NCBI RefSeq assembly: GCF_030548465.1
Contig: NZ_JAUOSF010000005.1
Coordinates: 186,001-250,000 of the forward strand
DNA from: Tamlana sp. 2_MG-2023
GTDB lineage: Bacteria; Bacteroidota; Bacteroidia; Flavobacteriales; Flavobacteriaceae
Direction of reading: 5' to 3'
DNA length: 64,000 nucleotides
Both the position numbers and the translations under genes were made by a program. Under the pieces are notes generated by a model. That model was not told where the DNA came from. It ran no database searches and saw only the letters and a program-made list of their open reading frames with translations. Positions 39,251-48,994 of the stretch are shown piece by piece. Each line of letters starts with the position of its first letter. Positions within the stretch are counted from its first letter, which is position 1.

Positions 39251-39435
39251 GAAAAACTAAGCTATTAATGGCTTGGGTGTGTGTGAATTTAAACTTTGTG
39301 ATTTTGAATTGTTGAATCTTCATTTAATTCCTAGTAAATCGGTATATATTATTTTATTCTTAACAAAAAGTTAAATGTGTTATTAAAAATTTAAGTAAAA
39401 ATGGATTTATGGTTTTTTTTGTCAATCATTTAAAT

Positions 39436-39443
39436 TAGCTTTG
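39436..39443 (+). promoter_or_regulatory. Predicted -7 element for ald
   Basis: TAGCTTTG, about 40 bp before the start codon; a TTTG lies upstream at a shorter than ideal spacing. Confidence 0.45.
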
Positions 39444-39483
39444 TAGCGTTTTCAAATATTAACTTTTTAAAAAAATTGCGCTT

Positions 39484-40578
39484 ATGAAAATTGGTGTTCC
39501 TATTGAGATTAAAAACAACGAAAATAGAGTGGGGATGACGCCTTCTGGGGTGTTTGAATTGACAAAGAGAGACCATGAGGTTTTTGTTCAGAAAAATGCT
39601 GGTTTTAACAGTGGTTTTTTAGATGAAGATTATATTGAGGTTGGTGCAACCATTCTTGACACGATTGAAGAAGTGTATGCTGTGGCAGAAATGATTGTGA
39701 AGGTAAAAGAGCCCATCGAACCAGAATACAAGTTAATACAACCAAATCAAGTGGTATTTACATATTTCCACTTTGCATCAAGTGAAGCGTTAACAAACGC
39801 GATGATTGAAAGTAAATCGATTTGTATTGCCTACGAAACGGTTGAAGATGCCGATGGTACGTTGCCATTATTAATTCCGATGTCTGAAGTTGCAGGTAGA
39901 ATGTCTATTCAACAAGGAGCGAAATACTTAGAAAAACCAATTAAAGGACGTGGTATTTTATTAGGTGGTGTTCCTGGAGTGCCTCCTGCAAAAGTACTTA
40001 TTTTAGGAGCTGGTATTGTAGGATATCAAGCGGCTAAAATGGCAGCTGGTTTAGGAGCTCACGTGGTTATTATGGATATTAATATGAAAGCTTTACGTTA
40101 TGTAAGTGATTCTATGCCAAATAACGTAATTAGTGAATTTTCAAGTGAATATAACATTAGAAAGCATATTAAGGATGCCGATTTAATTGTTGGTGGTGTA
40201 TTAATTAAAGGGGCCAAAGCGCCTAAGTTAATTACAAGAGATATGTTGAAAGAGATGCAACCAGGAACCGTTATGGTTGATGTGGCTGTAGATCAAGGTG
40301 GATGTTTTGAAACAACAAAACCTACAACACACCAAGATCCAACTTATATTATTGATGAGGTGGTGCATTATACCGTAGCAAATATGCCAGGTGCTGTACC
40401 ATACACGTCTACAATGGCTTTAACAAACGTAACTTTACCTTATGTGCTTAAATTAGCGAATCAAGGTTGGGAAGCTGCTTGTGAAAACAATGCGCCATTA
40501 GCAAAAGGATTAAACATTGTTAAAGGAGAAATTGTTTATAAAGAAATCGCTGAAGCTTTTGATATGGAAATGGCTTAA
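39484..40578 (+). CDS. ald: Alanine dehydrogenase
   Basis: A 364-residue NAD-dependent alanine dehydrogenase interconverting L-alanine and pyruvate plus ammonia. Motifs: [20 protein letters not shown] at the start, catalytic Lys in [25 protein letters not shown] for [17 protein letters not shown] and [14 protein letters not shown]. Normal length for the family. ATG start, single-gene unit ending at a strong terminator. Confidence 0.95.
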   Translation: MKIGVPIEIKNNENRVGMTPSGVFELTKRDHEVFVQKNAGFNSGFLDEDYIEVGATILDTIEEVYAVAEMIVKVKEPIEPEYKLIQPNQVVFTYFHFASSEALTNAMIESKSICIAYETVEDADGTLPLLIPMSEVAGRMSIQQGAKYLEKPIKGRGILLGGVPGVPPAKVLILGAGIVGYQAAKMAAGLGAHVVIMDINMKALRYVSDSMPNNVISEFSSEYNIRKHIKDADLIVGGVLIKGAKAPKLITRDMLKEMQPGTVMVDVAVDQGGCFETTKPTTHQDPTYIIDEVVHYTVANMPGAVPYTSTMALTNVTLPYVLKLANQGWEAACENNAPLAKGLNIVKGEIVYKEIAEAFDMEMA

Positions 40579-40603
40579 GTCGATAAGATTTTAAATATAC
40601 TGA

Positions 40604-40643
40604 AACGCCCAGTGCTTAATTTTTAAGTCTGGGCGTTTTTTTT
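40604..40643 (+). terminator. Terminator after ald
   Basis: AACGCCCAG pairs with CTGGGCGTT, with inner pairing CTTAA/TTAAG, followed by a T-run. Confidence 0.85.
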
Positions 40644-40735
40644 GTTTTTTACCAAAACTGACAAATTTTCACGATATATTTATGGCGTCATTTTTGTTAT
40701 CTTTATAAAAAAAACAAAACTTAAAAAAGAAATAG

Positions 40736-41431
40736 ATGATAGGATATTATGTAATTATTGGAGCCGTGGCTTTGGTAAGTTGGTTAGTGAGTAATACGCT
40801 TAAACGTAAGTTTGAAAAGTATTCTAAGGTCCACTTAAGAAACGGTATGAGTGGTGCTGAAATCGCTAAGAAAATGTTGTCAGATAACGGTATTTATGAT
40901 GTTGAGGTGATTTCTACACCTGGGAAATTAACAGACCATTACAACCCAAAAAACAAAACTGTAAATTTAAGTGAGTCGGTGTATAACCAACGTAACGCCG
41001 CTGCGGCAGCTGTTGCAGCGCACGAATGTGGTCACGCTGTGCAACATGCGCAAGCTTACAACTGGTTACAAATGCGCTCTACTTTAGTTCCTGTGGTTAG
41101 TGCAACTTCAGGCATGTCGCAATGGTTAATTATTGGTGGGCTTGTTTTAGGTGGTGCCGCTGGTGTTGGATTAGGCTGGTGGGTTGCTGTTTTAGGTGTT
41201 GTGTTTATGGGTTTTGCTACGCTTTTTAGCTTCATTACTTTACCTGTGGAATACGATGCGAGTAACCGCGCTTTAGCTTGGTTAAAAAACAGAAACATGC
41301 TAGCTCCAGAAGAATATGCAGGGGCGGAAGATTCGCTTAAATGGGCAGCTAGAACCTATTTAGTTGCTGCCATTGGTGCCTTAGCAAACTTACTGTACTG
41401 GGCACTTCAGCTTTTTGGAGGACGCGATTAA
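40736..41431 (+). CDS. Zinc metallopeptidase (YugP-like membrane protein)
   Basis: A 231-residue inner-membrane protein of the neutral zinc metallopeptidase type. An N-terminal helix (YYVIIGAVALVSWLVS) is followed by a soluble region with the HExxH site AAHECGHAVQHA at about residues 100-111 and several later helices. Substrate unknown. ATG start. Confidence 0.9.
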   Translation: MIGYYVIIGAVALVSWLVSNTLKRKFEKYSKVHLRNGMSGAEIAKKMLSDNGIYDVEVISTPGKLTDHYNPKNKTVNLSESVYNQRNAAAAAVAAHECGHAVQHAQAYNWLQMRSTLVPVVSATSGMSQWLIIGGLVLGGAAGVGLGWWVAVLGVVFMGFATLFSFITLPVEYDASNRALAWLKNRNMLAPEEYAGAEDSLKWAARTYLVAAIGALANLLYWALQLFGGRD

Positions 41432-41455
41432 ATTATAGATTAATAAAACACAAAA

Positions 41456-41594
41456 CAAAGAGGCTGTCTAAAAAGTAAAGTTTTCGTCAACCTGAACTTG
41501 ATTCAGGTTCTCATAATGATTGGTTATCAGTATGATGAGATTCTGAAATAAATTCAGAATGACGTACTTTAATACTTTTTGTACAGCCTCTTTT
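41456..41594. repeat. Composite palindromic repeat type A, copy 3
   Basis: Outer arms AAAGAGGCTGT (41457-41467) and ACAGCCTCTTT (41583-41593) enclose GTCAACCTGAACTTGATTC (41486) and its inverted partner AATTCAGAATGAC (to 41562). Same architecture as the element at 10959. It lies between two plus-strand genes, where the stem plus T-run can act as terminator for the peptidase gene. Confidence 0.75.
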
Positions 41595-41623
41595 TGTTAC
41601 TTTATACGCAACAAATTTTTTAA

Positions 41624-43396
41624 ATGAAATCACCTTTAGAGTACTATAAAAACCACCTAGAAACCTATCAATTAGAAGTTAAAAAACTTTACAAAAAAAT
41701 TGCCAGTTTGAGTGTACTGCGTTTGGCTGTTTTTGTAGCCACTGGTTTCGGTGTTTATTTGTTTTTTCAACAATGGCAAGTCGCATTGTTTGTGGCTGTA
41801 ATTGGTATTGCTATATTTCTGTATTTGCTTTCAAAATACACCGATATCAAGCAGCAACGCGAATTTAATAAGGCTCTAGTAGTACTTAATCAAGAAGAAA
41901 TTAAAATCGCAGCTGGTGATTTTCATAATCGCGAGGAAGGACTCCAATTTCAAGACTCGAATCATTTCTATAGTTTGGATATCGATTTGTTTGGTAGAGG
42001 TTCCTTTTATCAGTTTATGAATCGTACCACGAGTCGCGAAGGAGCAAAAACTTTGGCAGACCTTTTAAAGGCGAACCATGTTTCAGATATTCCACTGCGA
42101 CAAGAAGCCATAAAAGAATTGGCTGAAAAAACGGAGTTCCGTCAATTTTATGCGGCAACCTCTAGCTTAATTAAGGTTGAAACGCCTGCTGAATTCATAG
42201 TTAATTGGATTAAAGACCATAAGCTCTTTTTAAATAAAACCGTTTTTAGGTTGGCTCAAGGTTTTGGCATGATTTCCATTCTCATCTTTGTATTAACCGT
42301 TTTTAATGTCATTACTTACAAACCTCTAATTGCCTATTGGATGTTTTTAGGTTTAGGATTTTCTACCATTTATTTAAAAAAGGTTAACGTTCTAGCTTCT
42401 AAAACCGATAAAGTTCGTGATACTTTTCGCCAGTACGCCACCTTATTGGATTTGATTGAAAAGGAAACTTTTACTTCAGCATTACTTAAAGAAAAACAGC
42501 AGCTTATTCAGGCAGAGGCTAAGAAAGCGTCAGCTATTTTTAAGGCGTTTTCAAAATCTTTAGATGCGTTGGATAACCGTAATAATTTAATCGGTGCCAT
42601 GTTCGGGAATGGCCTTTTCTTAATGGATATTAAAAATTCATATCAAGTTGAGCAGTGGATTTCAGAATATGGAAATGTAGTTTCCGAATGGTTTGAAGTC
42701 GTAGCTTTCTTCGATGCTTATAATAGCCTTGGTACTTATGCTTACAATCATCCCGACTTTGTGTTTCCTGAAATAATGAAAGATGGACCAGTGATAAAAG
42801 CTACAGGTTTGGGGCACCCTTTATTGAGTAAAACCAAACGTGTTGATAGTGATGTCATCATTGACAACGAACAGTTTTTTATCGTTACTGGCGCCAACAT
42901 GGCTGGGAAAAGTACCTTTTTACGAACTATTTCCTTACATATTGTTATGGCGAATACGGGCTTGCCTGTTTGTGCAAAAGCTAGCGTTTATTCGCCAGTA
43001 AAATTAATTACAAGCATGCGTACCACCGATTCGTTAACCGATGAGAGTTCGTATTTCTTCTCAGAATTAACACGCTTAAAATATATTGTTGATGCCATTA
43101 AAAAAGAACCGTACTTTATTATTCTTGATGAAATTTTAAAAGGTACTAATAGCACCGATAAAGCGATTGGTTCTAAGAAATTTGTTGAGAAACTGGTAGC
43201 TTCAGATGCTACGGGAATCATCGCGACACACGATTTGAGTTTGTGTGAGATTGAAAAAGAGCTCAGCGAAGTGAAAAACTATTATTTCGATGCTGAAATT
43301 ATTAATGACGAACTGCATTTTGATTACAGACTGAAAAAAGGTGTGTGCCAGAATATGAATGCTTCCTTTTTGTTGAAGAAGATGGAGATCGTGTAG
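41624..43396 (+). CDS. MutS-like ATPase with membrane segments
   Basis: A 590-residue protein whose C-terminal third is a MutS ATPase domain: Walker A TGANMAGKSTFLRT at about 423, the SYFFSELTRLK signal region, Walker B YFIILDEILKGTNSTD and ATHDLSL. Mismatch-recognition domain I is absent. The N-terminal half has four hydrophobic helices (LAVFVATGFGVYLFF; ALFVAVIGIAIFLYLL; a pair near 210-250). It is therefore a membrane-anchored MutS relative, not mismatch-repair MutS. Function unknown. ATG start. Confidence 0.88.
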   Translation: MKSPLEYYKNHLETYQLEVKKLYKKIASLSVLRLAVFVATGFGVYLFFQQWQVALFVAVIGIAIFLYLLSKYTDIKQQREFNKALVVLNQEEIKIAAGDFHNREEGLQFQDSNHFYSLDIDLFGRGSFYQFMNRTTSREGAKTLADLLKANHVSDIPLRQEAIKELAEKTEFRQFYAATSSLIKVETPAEFIVNWIKDHKLFLNKTVFRLAQGFGMISILIFVLTVFNVITYKPLIAYWMFLGLGFSTIYLKKVNVLASKTDKVRDTFRQYATLLDLIEKETFTSALLKEKQQLIQAEAKKASAIFKAFSKSLDALDNRNNLIGAMFGNGLFLMDIKNSYQVEQWISEYGNVVSEWFEVVAFFDAYNSLGTYAYNHPDFVFPEIMKDGPVIKATGLGHPLLSKTKRVDSDVIIDNEQFFIVTGANMAGKSTFLRTISLHIVMANTGLPVCAKASVYSPVKLITSMRTTDSLTDESSYFFSELTRLKYIVDAIKKEPYFIILDEILKGTNSTDKAIGSKKFVEKLVASDATGIIATHDLSLCEIEKELSEVKNYYFDAEIINDELHFDYRLKKGVCQNMNASFLLKKMEIV

Positions 43397-43447
43397 ATTG
43401 AAAACCATAGAAGCTGTTAGTAAAACTTTATTGATTTTTAGTAGGAT

Positions 43448-43518
43448 GTCAGTTCGAGCGCAGTCGAGAACCACTACAGGTTACTAAAACAAGACATCTC
43501 GACTGCGCTCGATGTGAC
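43448..43518. repeat. Dispersed palindromic repeat type B, copy 3 (without nested hairpin)
   Basis: GTCAGTTCGAGCGCAGTCGA and CTCGACTGCGCTCGATGTGA form near-perfect inverted arms around about 30 nt. It lacks the 20-nt insert present in copies 1 and 2, so it shows the ancestral form. Confidence 0.8.
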
Positions 43519-43670
43519 ACTACTATGGTTTCAAAATCATTAGGTTACATCATGGAAATTGAAATGAAGAGAGTTCTGTTTGTTCTCATTATTTAATTTA
43601 TAGTTGATAACCACTAAATATTTCAGAAAACAAAAACAAGGTTCTTCAGAAGTTTTTTATCTTTAGGACT

Positions 43671-44450
43671 ATGCAAAAAGAACTAAAAGTAACATGGATT
43701 CAAGCCGATTTAGCTTGGGAAGACCCACAGCAAAATCGTATTAACTTCAGTGAAAAAATTGAAAATCTTTCGGAAGCGACTGATCTCATTATTTTACCTG
43801 AAATGTTTTCTTCAGGTTTTACGATGAATGCGGAAAAAGTTGCTGAAACCATGCAAGGTGAAACGGTTACTTGGATGAAGGAAATGGCTAAAAAACAAGA
43901 TGCTGCAATTACTGGTAGTTTAGTGATTTCCGAAAACGGCAATTTTTATAACCGTTTATTATTTGTAGAGCCTTCAGGAAAAATAAGTGTTTACAATAAA
44001 CGCCATACCTTTACTTTGGTAGGCGAAGAGCAAACGTATTCCGCAGGAACTAAAAAGTTGATTGTCGATTATAAAGGCTGGAAAATTTGTCCGCTAGTAT
44101 GTTACGATTTACGTTTTCCAGTTTGGGCTAGAAATACTGAAGATTACGATGTGTTACTGTATGTCGCCAATTGGCCAAAACCAAGAATTTCGGCGTGGGA
44201 TGTGCTTTTAAAAGCCCGCGCTATTGAAAACATGGCCTACTGTATTGGTTTAAATCGTGTAGGTGTTGATGGTGTGAATAGTGTGTATTCAGGACATTCA
44301 GCCGCATACGATGTGCTGGGTAATGGTATTTCTGAAATCACGCCCAACCAAGAGCAGGTAAAAACCGTAACTTTAGAAAAACGACATATTGAGGCCTATC
44401 GAAATAAATTCAAATTTTTAAACGATAGAGACCAGTTTTCAATTACTTAA
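43671..44450 (+). CDS. Nitrilase-superfamily amidohydrolase (omega-amidase-like)
   Basis: A 259-residue carbon-nitrogen hydrolase. The catalytic triad is visible as Glu44 (LPEMFSSGF), Lys110 (VYNKRHTF) and Cys144 (LVCYDLRFP), a pattern typical of YafV/omega-amidases that remove ammonia from alpha-ketoglutaramate-type compounds; the exact substrate is inference. ATG start. The last 8 bp overlap the convergent lipoprotein gene. Confidence 0.9.
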   Translation: MQKELKVTWIQADLAWEDPQQNRINFSEKIENLSEATDLIILPEMFSSGFTMNAEKVAETMQGETVTWMKEMAKKQDAAITGSLVISENGNFYNRLLFVEPSGKISVYNKRHTFTLVGEEQTYSAGTKKLIVDYKGWKICPLVCYDLRFPVWARNTEDYDVLLYVANWPKPRISAWDVLLKARAIENMAYCIGLNRVGVDGVNSVYSGHSAAYDVLGNGISEITPNQEQVKTVTLEKRHIEAYRNKFKFLNDRDQFSIT

Positions 44451-46047
44451 ATTCAAGCATTTCTTCAATACCCCAATCGGCTCTAATTTCAACATCAGGG
44501 AAATGACTTATTTTTTCAGGTTGGCGCTTTTCTAAATAACTTCCTGTATCGTATTTATTATTGCCATTAACATCATGGATTATTCTAATAAGATAAATAG
44601 CAGGATTTAAATCAAGGAAATCAACGGGGCCTTCTTCGGTGATAAAGTTTTCATATTTTACTTTACCATCTTTATCCGTTAACTGAATGATAATTGGGTA
44701 GGTAGCATTAACTAAAGTAAAACGTACATAACCATAATCTGAAGCTTTTTTCGTTTTTACCGACACTTGTATGGTGTCGTTTTTATAGTCAAAAATATCA
44801 GTAAATGCTTCCGGTAGAATTTGCATTTTGTAACTATTGTCTTCTGTTTTTTCGAAATCGAAATCGTAGGTGTTATTCAGGGTGTCAAATTCTGTTTTAA
44901 AAGAAATATCTAAAGAATCCTTATCTATTAGCGATATTTTTGAAGCATCAAACTTTGTAATTGGTGTATTTGCTGTAATTTGAAACGGTTCTTTTAGTCC
45001 GATTGTGCTGCCAGAAAGGACATTTAGGCGTATAGAATCTCTTTTTTGTTCACTAATTCTTACCGTAAAATCTTCTTCGTAATCAATAGGTTTGGTAACT
45101 TTAAAAAGCAACGAATCTACTTTCATTCTTGGGGTGTACCAATAAAGAAGTGAGTCGGTTTTCGGATCTTTTGTAATGCGGTAGTTAAAATCTTCAGGCG
45201 TATCCGAGACTATTTTAATTGCCATGCCTCTGTAATCGCCTTCATAACCAAAAGCTATTTTTTCACCTGATAATAATTTTGGCCTGGTGGCTGTAAAATC
45301 AGGTTCTTCATTAAATAGCTTCAAGGTATAAGTGGTATCGGTAGGAACATCTATCAAGTTTTTATGAAAAGCAATTTGATCTGTTTTTTGTTGAAACTTG
45401 TTATCGCCGTTACCATCTTTTAAAGCTACGAGTAAGTATTTTCCAGGTTTTACATTTTCAATAGAAAAAGTAGTTACACTGTCTAATGTATTGGTAATGT
45501 ATTTAGGTTTTTCTTTAAAAATAATAGAATCAGTAAATGTGGTGTTTACCTCGTAAAGTCCAACGTTTATAAACGTTTCAGGCTTTGTTTTCATGGCATC
45601 AACAATGCTACCTGTAACTTTTAAGGAATCAATATAGCTTCCCGTTGAAAACACGTAACGGTAATAAGGATATGGATTACCTTCGTTATTATCGGTAATA
45701 CTGTTTCCAAAGTTAAAAGCGTAAGTCGTGTTTGGCGCTAAAGTGTCGTTAATTTTTATAACAACTTTTTTGCTAGCGGCACTAAGTGGTGTAATATCCG
45801 GTTGGTATTCCATGGGAGGTGAAATAATCAACTGTTTTTGTATGTCTTTGATTTTTATGTATTCATCAAAAGTGATTTCTATTTCGTTACCTTCGAAATT
45901 AGTAGAATAATTCTCTGGAGATGATTTAATTATGATAGGTGGTAACTCGTCTTTTGGTCCGCCATCAGGAGTTCCACGATTTGCACAATTAACAAAAACA
46001 GCACCAACTAAAAGGGCTAAAACAAAATTAGAAATGGTCTTTTTCAT
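44443..46047 (-). CDS. Lipoprotein with N-terminal Ig-like domain
   Basis: About 534 residues. A lipoprotein signal with Cys in VFVNCANRG is followed by a Gly/Pro/Asp-rich linker. The first domain (PPIIIKSSPENYSTNFEGNEI..., about 35-140) is a bacterial Ig-like (Big_5-type) fold; later segments include SVTTFSIENVKPGKYLLVAL, a prealbumin-like carboxypeptidase-regulatory motif, and NGNNKYDTGSYLEK at the end. Widespread in Bacteroidota, function unknown. I use the ATG at 46047; a TTG immediately precedes it. Confidence 0.82.
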   Translation of the reverse strand: MKKTISNFVLALLVGAVFVNCANRGTPDGGPKDELPPIIIKSSPENYSTNFEGNEIEITFDEYIKIKDIQKQLIISPPMEYQPDITPLSAASKKVVIKINDTLAPNTTYAFNFGNSITDNNEGNPYPYYRYVFSTGSYIDSLKVTGSIVDAMKTKPETFINVGLYEVNTTFTDSIIFKEKPKYITNTLDSVTTFSIENVKPGKYLLVALKDGNGDNKFQQKTDQIAFHKNLIDVPTDTTYTLKLFNEEPDFTATRPKLLSGEKIAFGYEGDYRGMAIKIVSDTPEDFNYRITKDPKTDSLLYWYTPRMKVDSLLFKVTKPIDYEEDFTVRISEQKRDSIRLNVLSGSTIGLKEPFQITANTPITKFDASKISLIDKDSLDISFKTEFDTLNNTYDFDFEKTEDNSYKMQILPEAFTDIFDYKNDTIQVSVKTKKASDYGYVRFTLVNATYPIIIQLTDKDGKVKYENFITEEGPVDFLDLNPAIYLIRIIHDVNGNNKYDTGSYLEKRQPEKISHFPDVEIRADWGIEEMLEFK

Positions 46048-46104
46048 CAAAGATTTAAAATTTATACAAACCTACATAATTTTAAAGATATATGAAGTAA
46101 GTCA

Positions 46105-46782
46105 TTAAGCTATTGCCATGGTAGCAATGCTAATTTTAATGTTTTTTGCCGAATTTAAAACTGTAGCACAGCTTTCTAAAGTAGCACCAGTGGTAATTAT
46201 GTCGTCTACCAATAAAATATGTTTGTTTTCTAACGTGTGAATGTGGCTAACGGTAAACTGTTCGGAATTATTTTGCCAACGTGCCAAGCGCTTTTTACCG
46301 ACTTGCGATTTTGTTTTAGATACTTTTAAAAGAATATCATCTTTGTATTCGGCATTTAAGGCTTCAGCAAGTTGTTCTCCAAATTTGGCGACTTGATTAT
46401 AGCCTCTTTTTCTAAGTTTCTTTTTGTGAAGCGGGACAGGAATTACAATGTCAATATGCTGATAGGCTTCAATTGTTTTTAATTCAGCGCCTAGCCAATT
46501 GCCAAGGAGTGTCCCAATTTCTTCATGATTCTTATATTTTAAATTATGAATAAGTTGTTGCACAGTACTTTTCTTTTCAAACCTAAAAAGCGCTGTGCTA
46601 TTTTCTACTTTAGTTCTTCCATAAAGGACCTTTTCAACACTTTTGTCGCTAGTAAAATGAAAGTTTGTTACGGGTAAATCATGGCGGCAATCCAAACAAA
46701 TACTTGCCTCGTTGTCGTGTAATGGCTGTTGACAAGCATAGCAAATCTTAGGGAAAAATAAGTCAACAAGGTGATAAAGCAT
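46105..46782 (-). CDS. ComF family protein (phosphoribosyltransferase-like)
   Basis: A 225-residue ComF-type protein. An N-terminal zinc finger (CYACQQPL ... CLDCRHD) is followed by a phosphoribosyltransferase domain with the PRPP loop ILLVDDIITTGATLESC near residue 190 and RGYNQVAKFGEQLA. Homologues support DNA uptake in competent bacteria or natural recombination; the role in flavobacteria is unproven. ATG start, divergent from glyS. Confidence 0.92.
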   Translation of the reverse strand: MLYHLVDLFFPKICYACQQPLHDNEASICLDCRHDLPVTNFHFTSDKSVEKVLYGRTKVENSTALFRFEKKSTVQQLIHNLKYKNHEEIGTLLGNWLGAELKTIEAYQHIDIVIPVPLHKKKLRKRGYNQVAKFGEQLAEALNAEYKDDILLKVSKTKSQVGKKRLARWQNNSEQFTVSHIHTLENKHILLVDDIITTGATLESCATVLNSAKNIKISIATMAIA

Positions 46783-46877
46783 ACGTGTGAAAAATCTTTC
46801 TTGTAAACATAATTAAAAATTACAGGTTTTGCAGTGTTATTTTTTAATAAACACGCTATTAGTTTAATGCGGTTTTT

Positions 46878-46885
46878 TATTTTTG
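46878..46885 (+). promoter_or_regulatory. Predicted -7 element for glyS (leaderless?)
   Basis: TATTTTTG ends only 4 bp before the glyS ATG. The expected transcription start falls on or next to the start codon, so the mRNA may be leaderless. Confidence 0.45.
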
Positions 46886-46889
46886 CAGC

Positions 46890-48434
46890 ATGGCAAATCA
46901 AGATGATCAATTTAAAAAAGTAATCTCTCACGCGAAGGAGTATGGTTACGTGTTTCAGAGTAGTGAAATCTACGACGGATTAAGTGCAGTTTACGACTAT
47001 GCTCAAAATGGAGTTGAGCTAAAGAAAAATATACGCGACTACTGGTGGAAAGCCATGGTGCAAATGAATGATAATATTGTAGGACTAGATTCTGCAATTT
47101 TTATGCATCCAACAACTTGGAAAGCTTCTGGCCACGTCGATGCTTTTAACGACCCTTTAATTGATAATAAAGATTCGAAAAAGCGTTATAGAGCCGATGT
47201 TTTAATTGAAGACTATTGCGCTAAAATTGAAACAAAAATAGAAAAGGAAGTTGCTAAAGCTGCAAAACGTTTTGGTGAGGCTTTTAATAAAGAAGAGTTT
47301 ATTTCTACTAACGGCCGTGTGGTTGGTTATCAAGAAAAAATCAATACGATTCTTTCTCGTATGGCAAAATCACTTGAAAATGAAGATTTGGCCGATGTGA
47401 AAGCTTTGATAGAAGAATTAGAAATCGCTTGTCCGTTAACCGGAAGCAAGAATTGGACCGATGTTAAGCAATTCAATTTAATGTTTGGGACAAAACTTGG
47501 CGCTTCCGCGGAAAGTGCGATGGATTTATATTTGCGTCCGGAAACAGCTCAAGGTATTTTCGTGAACTTTTTAAATGTTCAGAAATCGGGACGTATGAAA
47601 ATTCCTTTCGGAATTGCGCAAACAGGAAAAGCTTTTCGAAATGAAATTGTTGCAAGACAGTTTATTTTTAGAATGCGTGAGTTTGAACAAATGGAAATGC
47701 AATTTTTCATTAAACCAGGAACTCAAAAAGAATGGTACGAGCATTGGAAAGAAACCAGATTGAAGTGGCACTTGTCGCTTGGTATGGGAGCAGATAATTA
47801 CCGTTTCCACGATCACGAAAAATTAGCACACTATGCTGATGCAGCTGCCGATATTGAATTCAAGTTTCCATTCGGATTTAAAGAATTGGAAGGGATTCAC
47901 TCAAGAACTGATTTCGATTTATCGCAACACGAAAAATTCTCAGGAAAGAAATTACAATATTTCGATCATGAAGAAAATAAAAGCTATGTACCTTACGTGT
48001 TAGAAACTTCTATTGGTTTAGATCGTATGTTTTTAGCTGTTTTCTCTAATGCCCTTCAAGAAGAAGAATTAGAAAATGGCACCACAAGAACCGTTTTAAA
48101 ATTACCAAGTGTATTAGCGCCTGTAAAAGCAGCCATTTTACCTTTGGTGAAAAAGGATGGATTACCAGAAGTTGCTAAAGAAATTTTAGAAGATTTAAAA
48201 TGGGATTTCAACGTAATTTACGATGAAAAGGATGCTGTAGGTAGACGTTACAGAAGGCAAGATGCCAATGGAACACCATTCTGTATCACTGTAGATCATG
48301 ATACTTTAGAAGATCAATCGGTAACCATTCGTCATAGAGATTCTATGGAGCAGGAACGTGTTAAGATTTCAGACTTAAAAAATATAATTAAGAATGAAGT
48401 AGAAGTGCGTAACTGGTTAAAGAAAATGAAATAG
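46890..48434 (+). CDS. glyS: Glycine--tRNA ligase (alpha2 type)
   Basis: A 514-residue class II dimeric glycyl-tRNA synthetase of the eukaryote/Gram-positive-like type. Motif 2 region FGIAQTGKAFRNEI, LYLRPETAQGIFVNF, and motif 3 VLETSIGLDRMFLAV, with the C-terminal anticodon-binding domain (LAPVKAAILPL ... YDEKDAVGRRYRRQD). Normal length. ATG start supported by the family opening; ends at a terminator. Confidence 0.96.
   Translation: MANQDDQFKKVISHAKEYGYVFQSSEIYDGLSAVYDYAQNGVELKKNIRDYWWKAMVQMNDNIVGLDSAIFMHPTTWKASGHVDAFNDPLIDNKDSKKRYRADVLIEDYCAKIETKIEKEVAKAAKRFGEAFNKEEFISTNGRVVGYQEKINTILSRMAKSLENEDLADVKALIEELEIACPLTGSKNWTDVKQFNLMFGTKLGASAESAMDLYLRPETAQGIFVNFLNVQKSGRMKIPFGIAQTGKAFRNEIVARQFIFRMREFEQMEMQFFIKPGTQKEWYEHWKETRLKWHLSLGMGADNYRFHDHEKLAHYADAAADIEFKFPFGFKELEGIHSRTDFDLSQHEKFSGKKLQYFDHEENKSYVPYVLETSIGLDRMFLAVFSNALQEEELENGTTRTVLKLPSVLAPVKAAILPLVKKDGLPEVAKEILEDLKWDFNVIYDEKDAVGRRYRRQDANGTPFCITVDHDTLEDQSVTIRHRDSMEQERVKISDLKNIIKNEVEVRNWLKKMK
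47501..47514 (+). repeat. Over-represented GC-rich 14-mer, copy 3
   Basis: CGCTTCCGCGGAAA, exact match to CGCTTYCGCGGAAA, inside glyS coding sequence. Confidence 0.6.
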
Positions 48435-48471
48435 TTCCAGTATAAATATTTACTAGAAATTAGATATAAAA

Positions 48472-48498
48472 AAAGAGGCGTTTAAAGCCTCTTTTTTT
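48472..48498 (+). terminator. Terminator after glyS
   Basis: AAAGAGGC pairs with GCCTCTTT around loop GTTTAAA and runs into T's. The A/T symmetry would also serve the convergent Lrp gene. Confidence 0.85.
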
Positions 48499-48523
48499 AT
48501 ATCCTTTTTAAAGAAAACAGGTG

Positions 48524-48994
48524 TTATACCAGTATTTGTCTGTCTATTTGTTGATCTAGAGATATGAGCGATTCAGTTCTTAGTACGCCTTCAATAGATT
48601 GAATGTTTTTGTTAAGCAAATGCATAAGATGCGCGTTATCTACAGATAATAATTTTATAAATAAATTATAGTTTCCTGTGGTAAAGTGACACTCTAAAAC
48701 TTCTGGGTAACGCTTTAATGCTTTAATTACTTCGTCTGTATTTGCTGCTTTATCTAAATATATACCAACAAAAGCCATAGTTGAATAGCCTAATACTTTT
48801 GGGTTAATTATAAATTTAGAACCAGATAAAAGGTTAGATTTTTCAAGTTTTTTTAGTCGTTGATGAATAGCAGCTCCTGATATTCCAACGTTTCTAGCAA
48901 TTTCAAGAATTGGGGTTCTTGCGTCTTCGGTTAAAACGCGTAGAATTTTTTTATCTATGCCGTCTATGCTTATAGTTTTTTGGTTTTTGTTCAT
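48524..48994 (-). CDS. Lrp/AsnC family transcriptional regulator
   Basis: A 156-residue regulator: N-terminal winged helix (IDGIDKKILRVLTEDARTP, GISGAAIHQRLKKLEKSNLL) and C-terminal RAM ligand-binding domain (FVGIYLDKAANTDEV, VLECHFTTGNYNLFIKLL). I use the ATG at 48994; the frame extends 23 codons upstream with no support. It lies 211 bp downstream of a saccharopine dehydrogenase-like gene on the same strand, suggesting but not proving control of amino-acid catabolism. Confidence 0.92.
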   Translation of the reverse strand: MNKNQKTISIDGIDKKILRVLTEDARTPILEIARNVGISGAAIHQRLKKLEKSNLLSGSKFIINPKVLGYSTMAFVGIYLDKAANTDEVIKALKRYPEVLECHFTTGNYNLFIKLLSVDNAHLMHLLNKNIQSIEGVLRTESLISLDQQIDRQILV

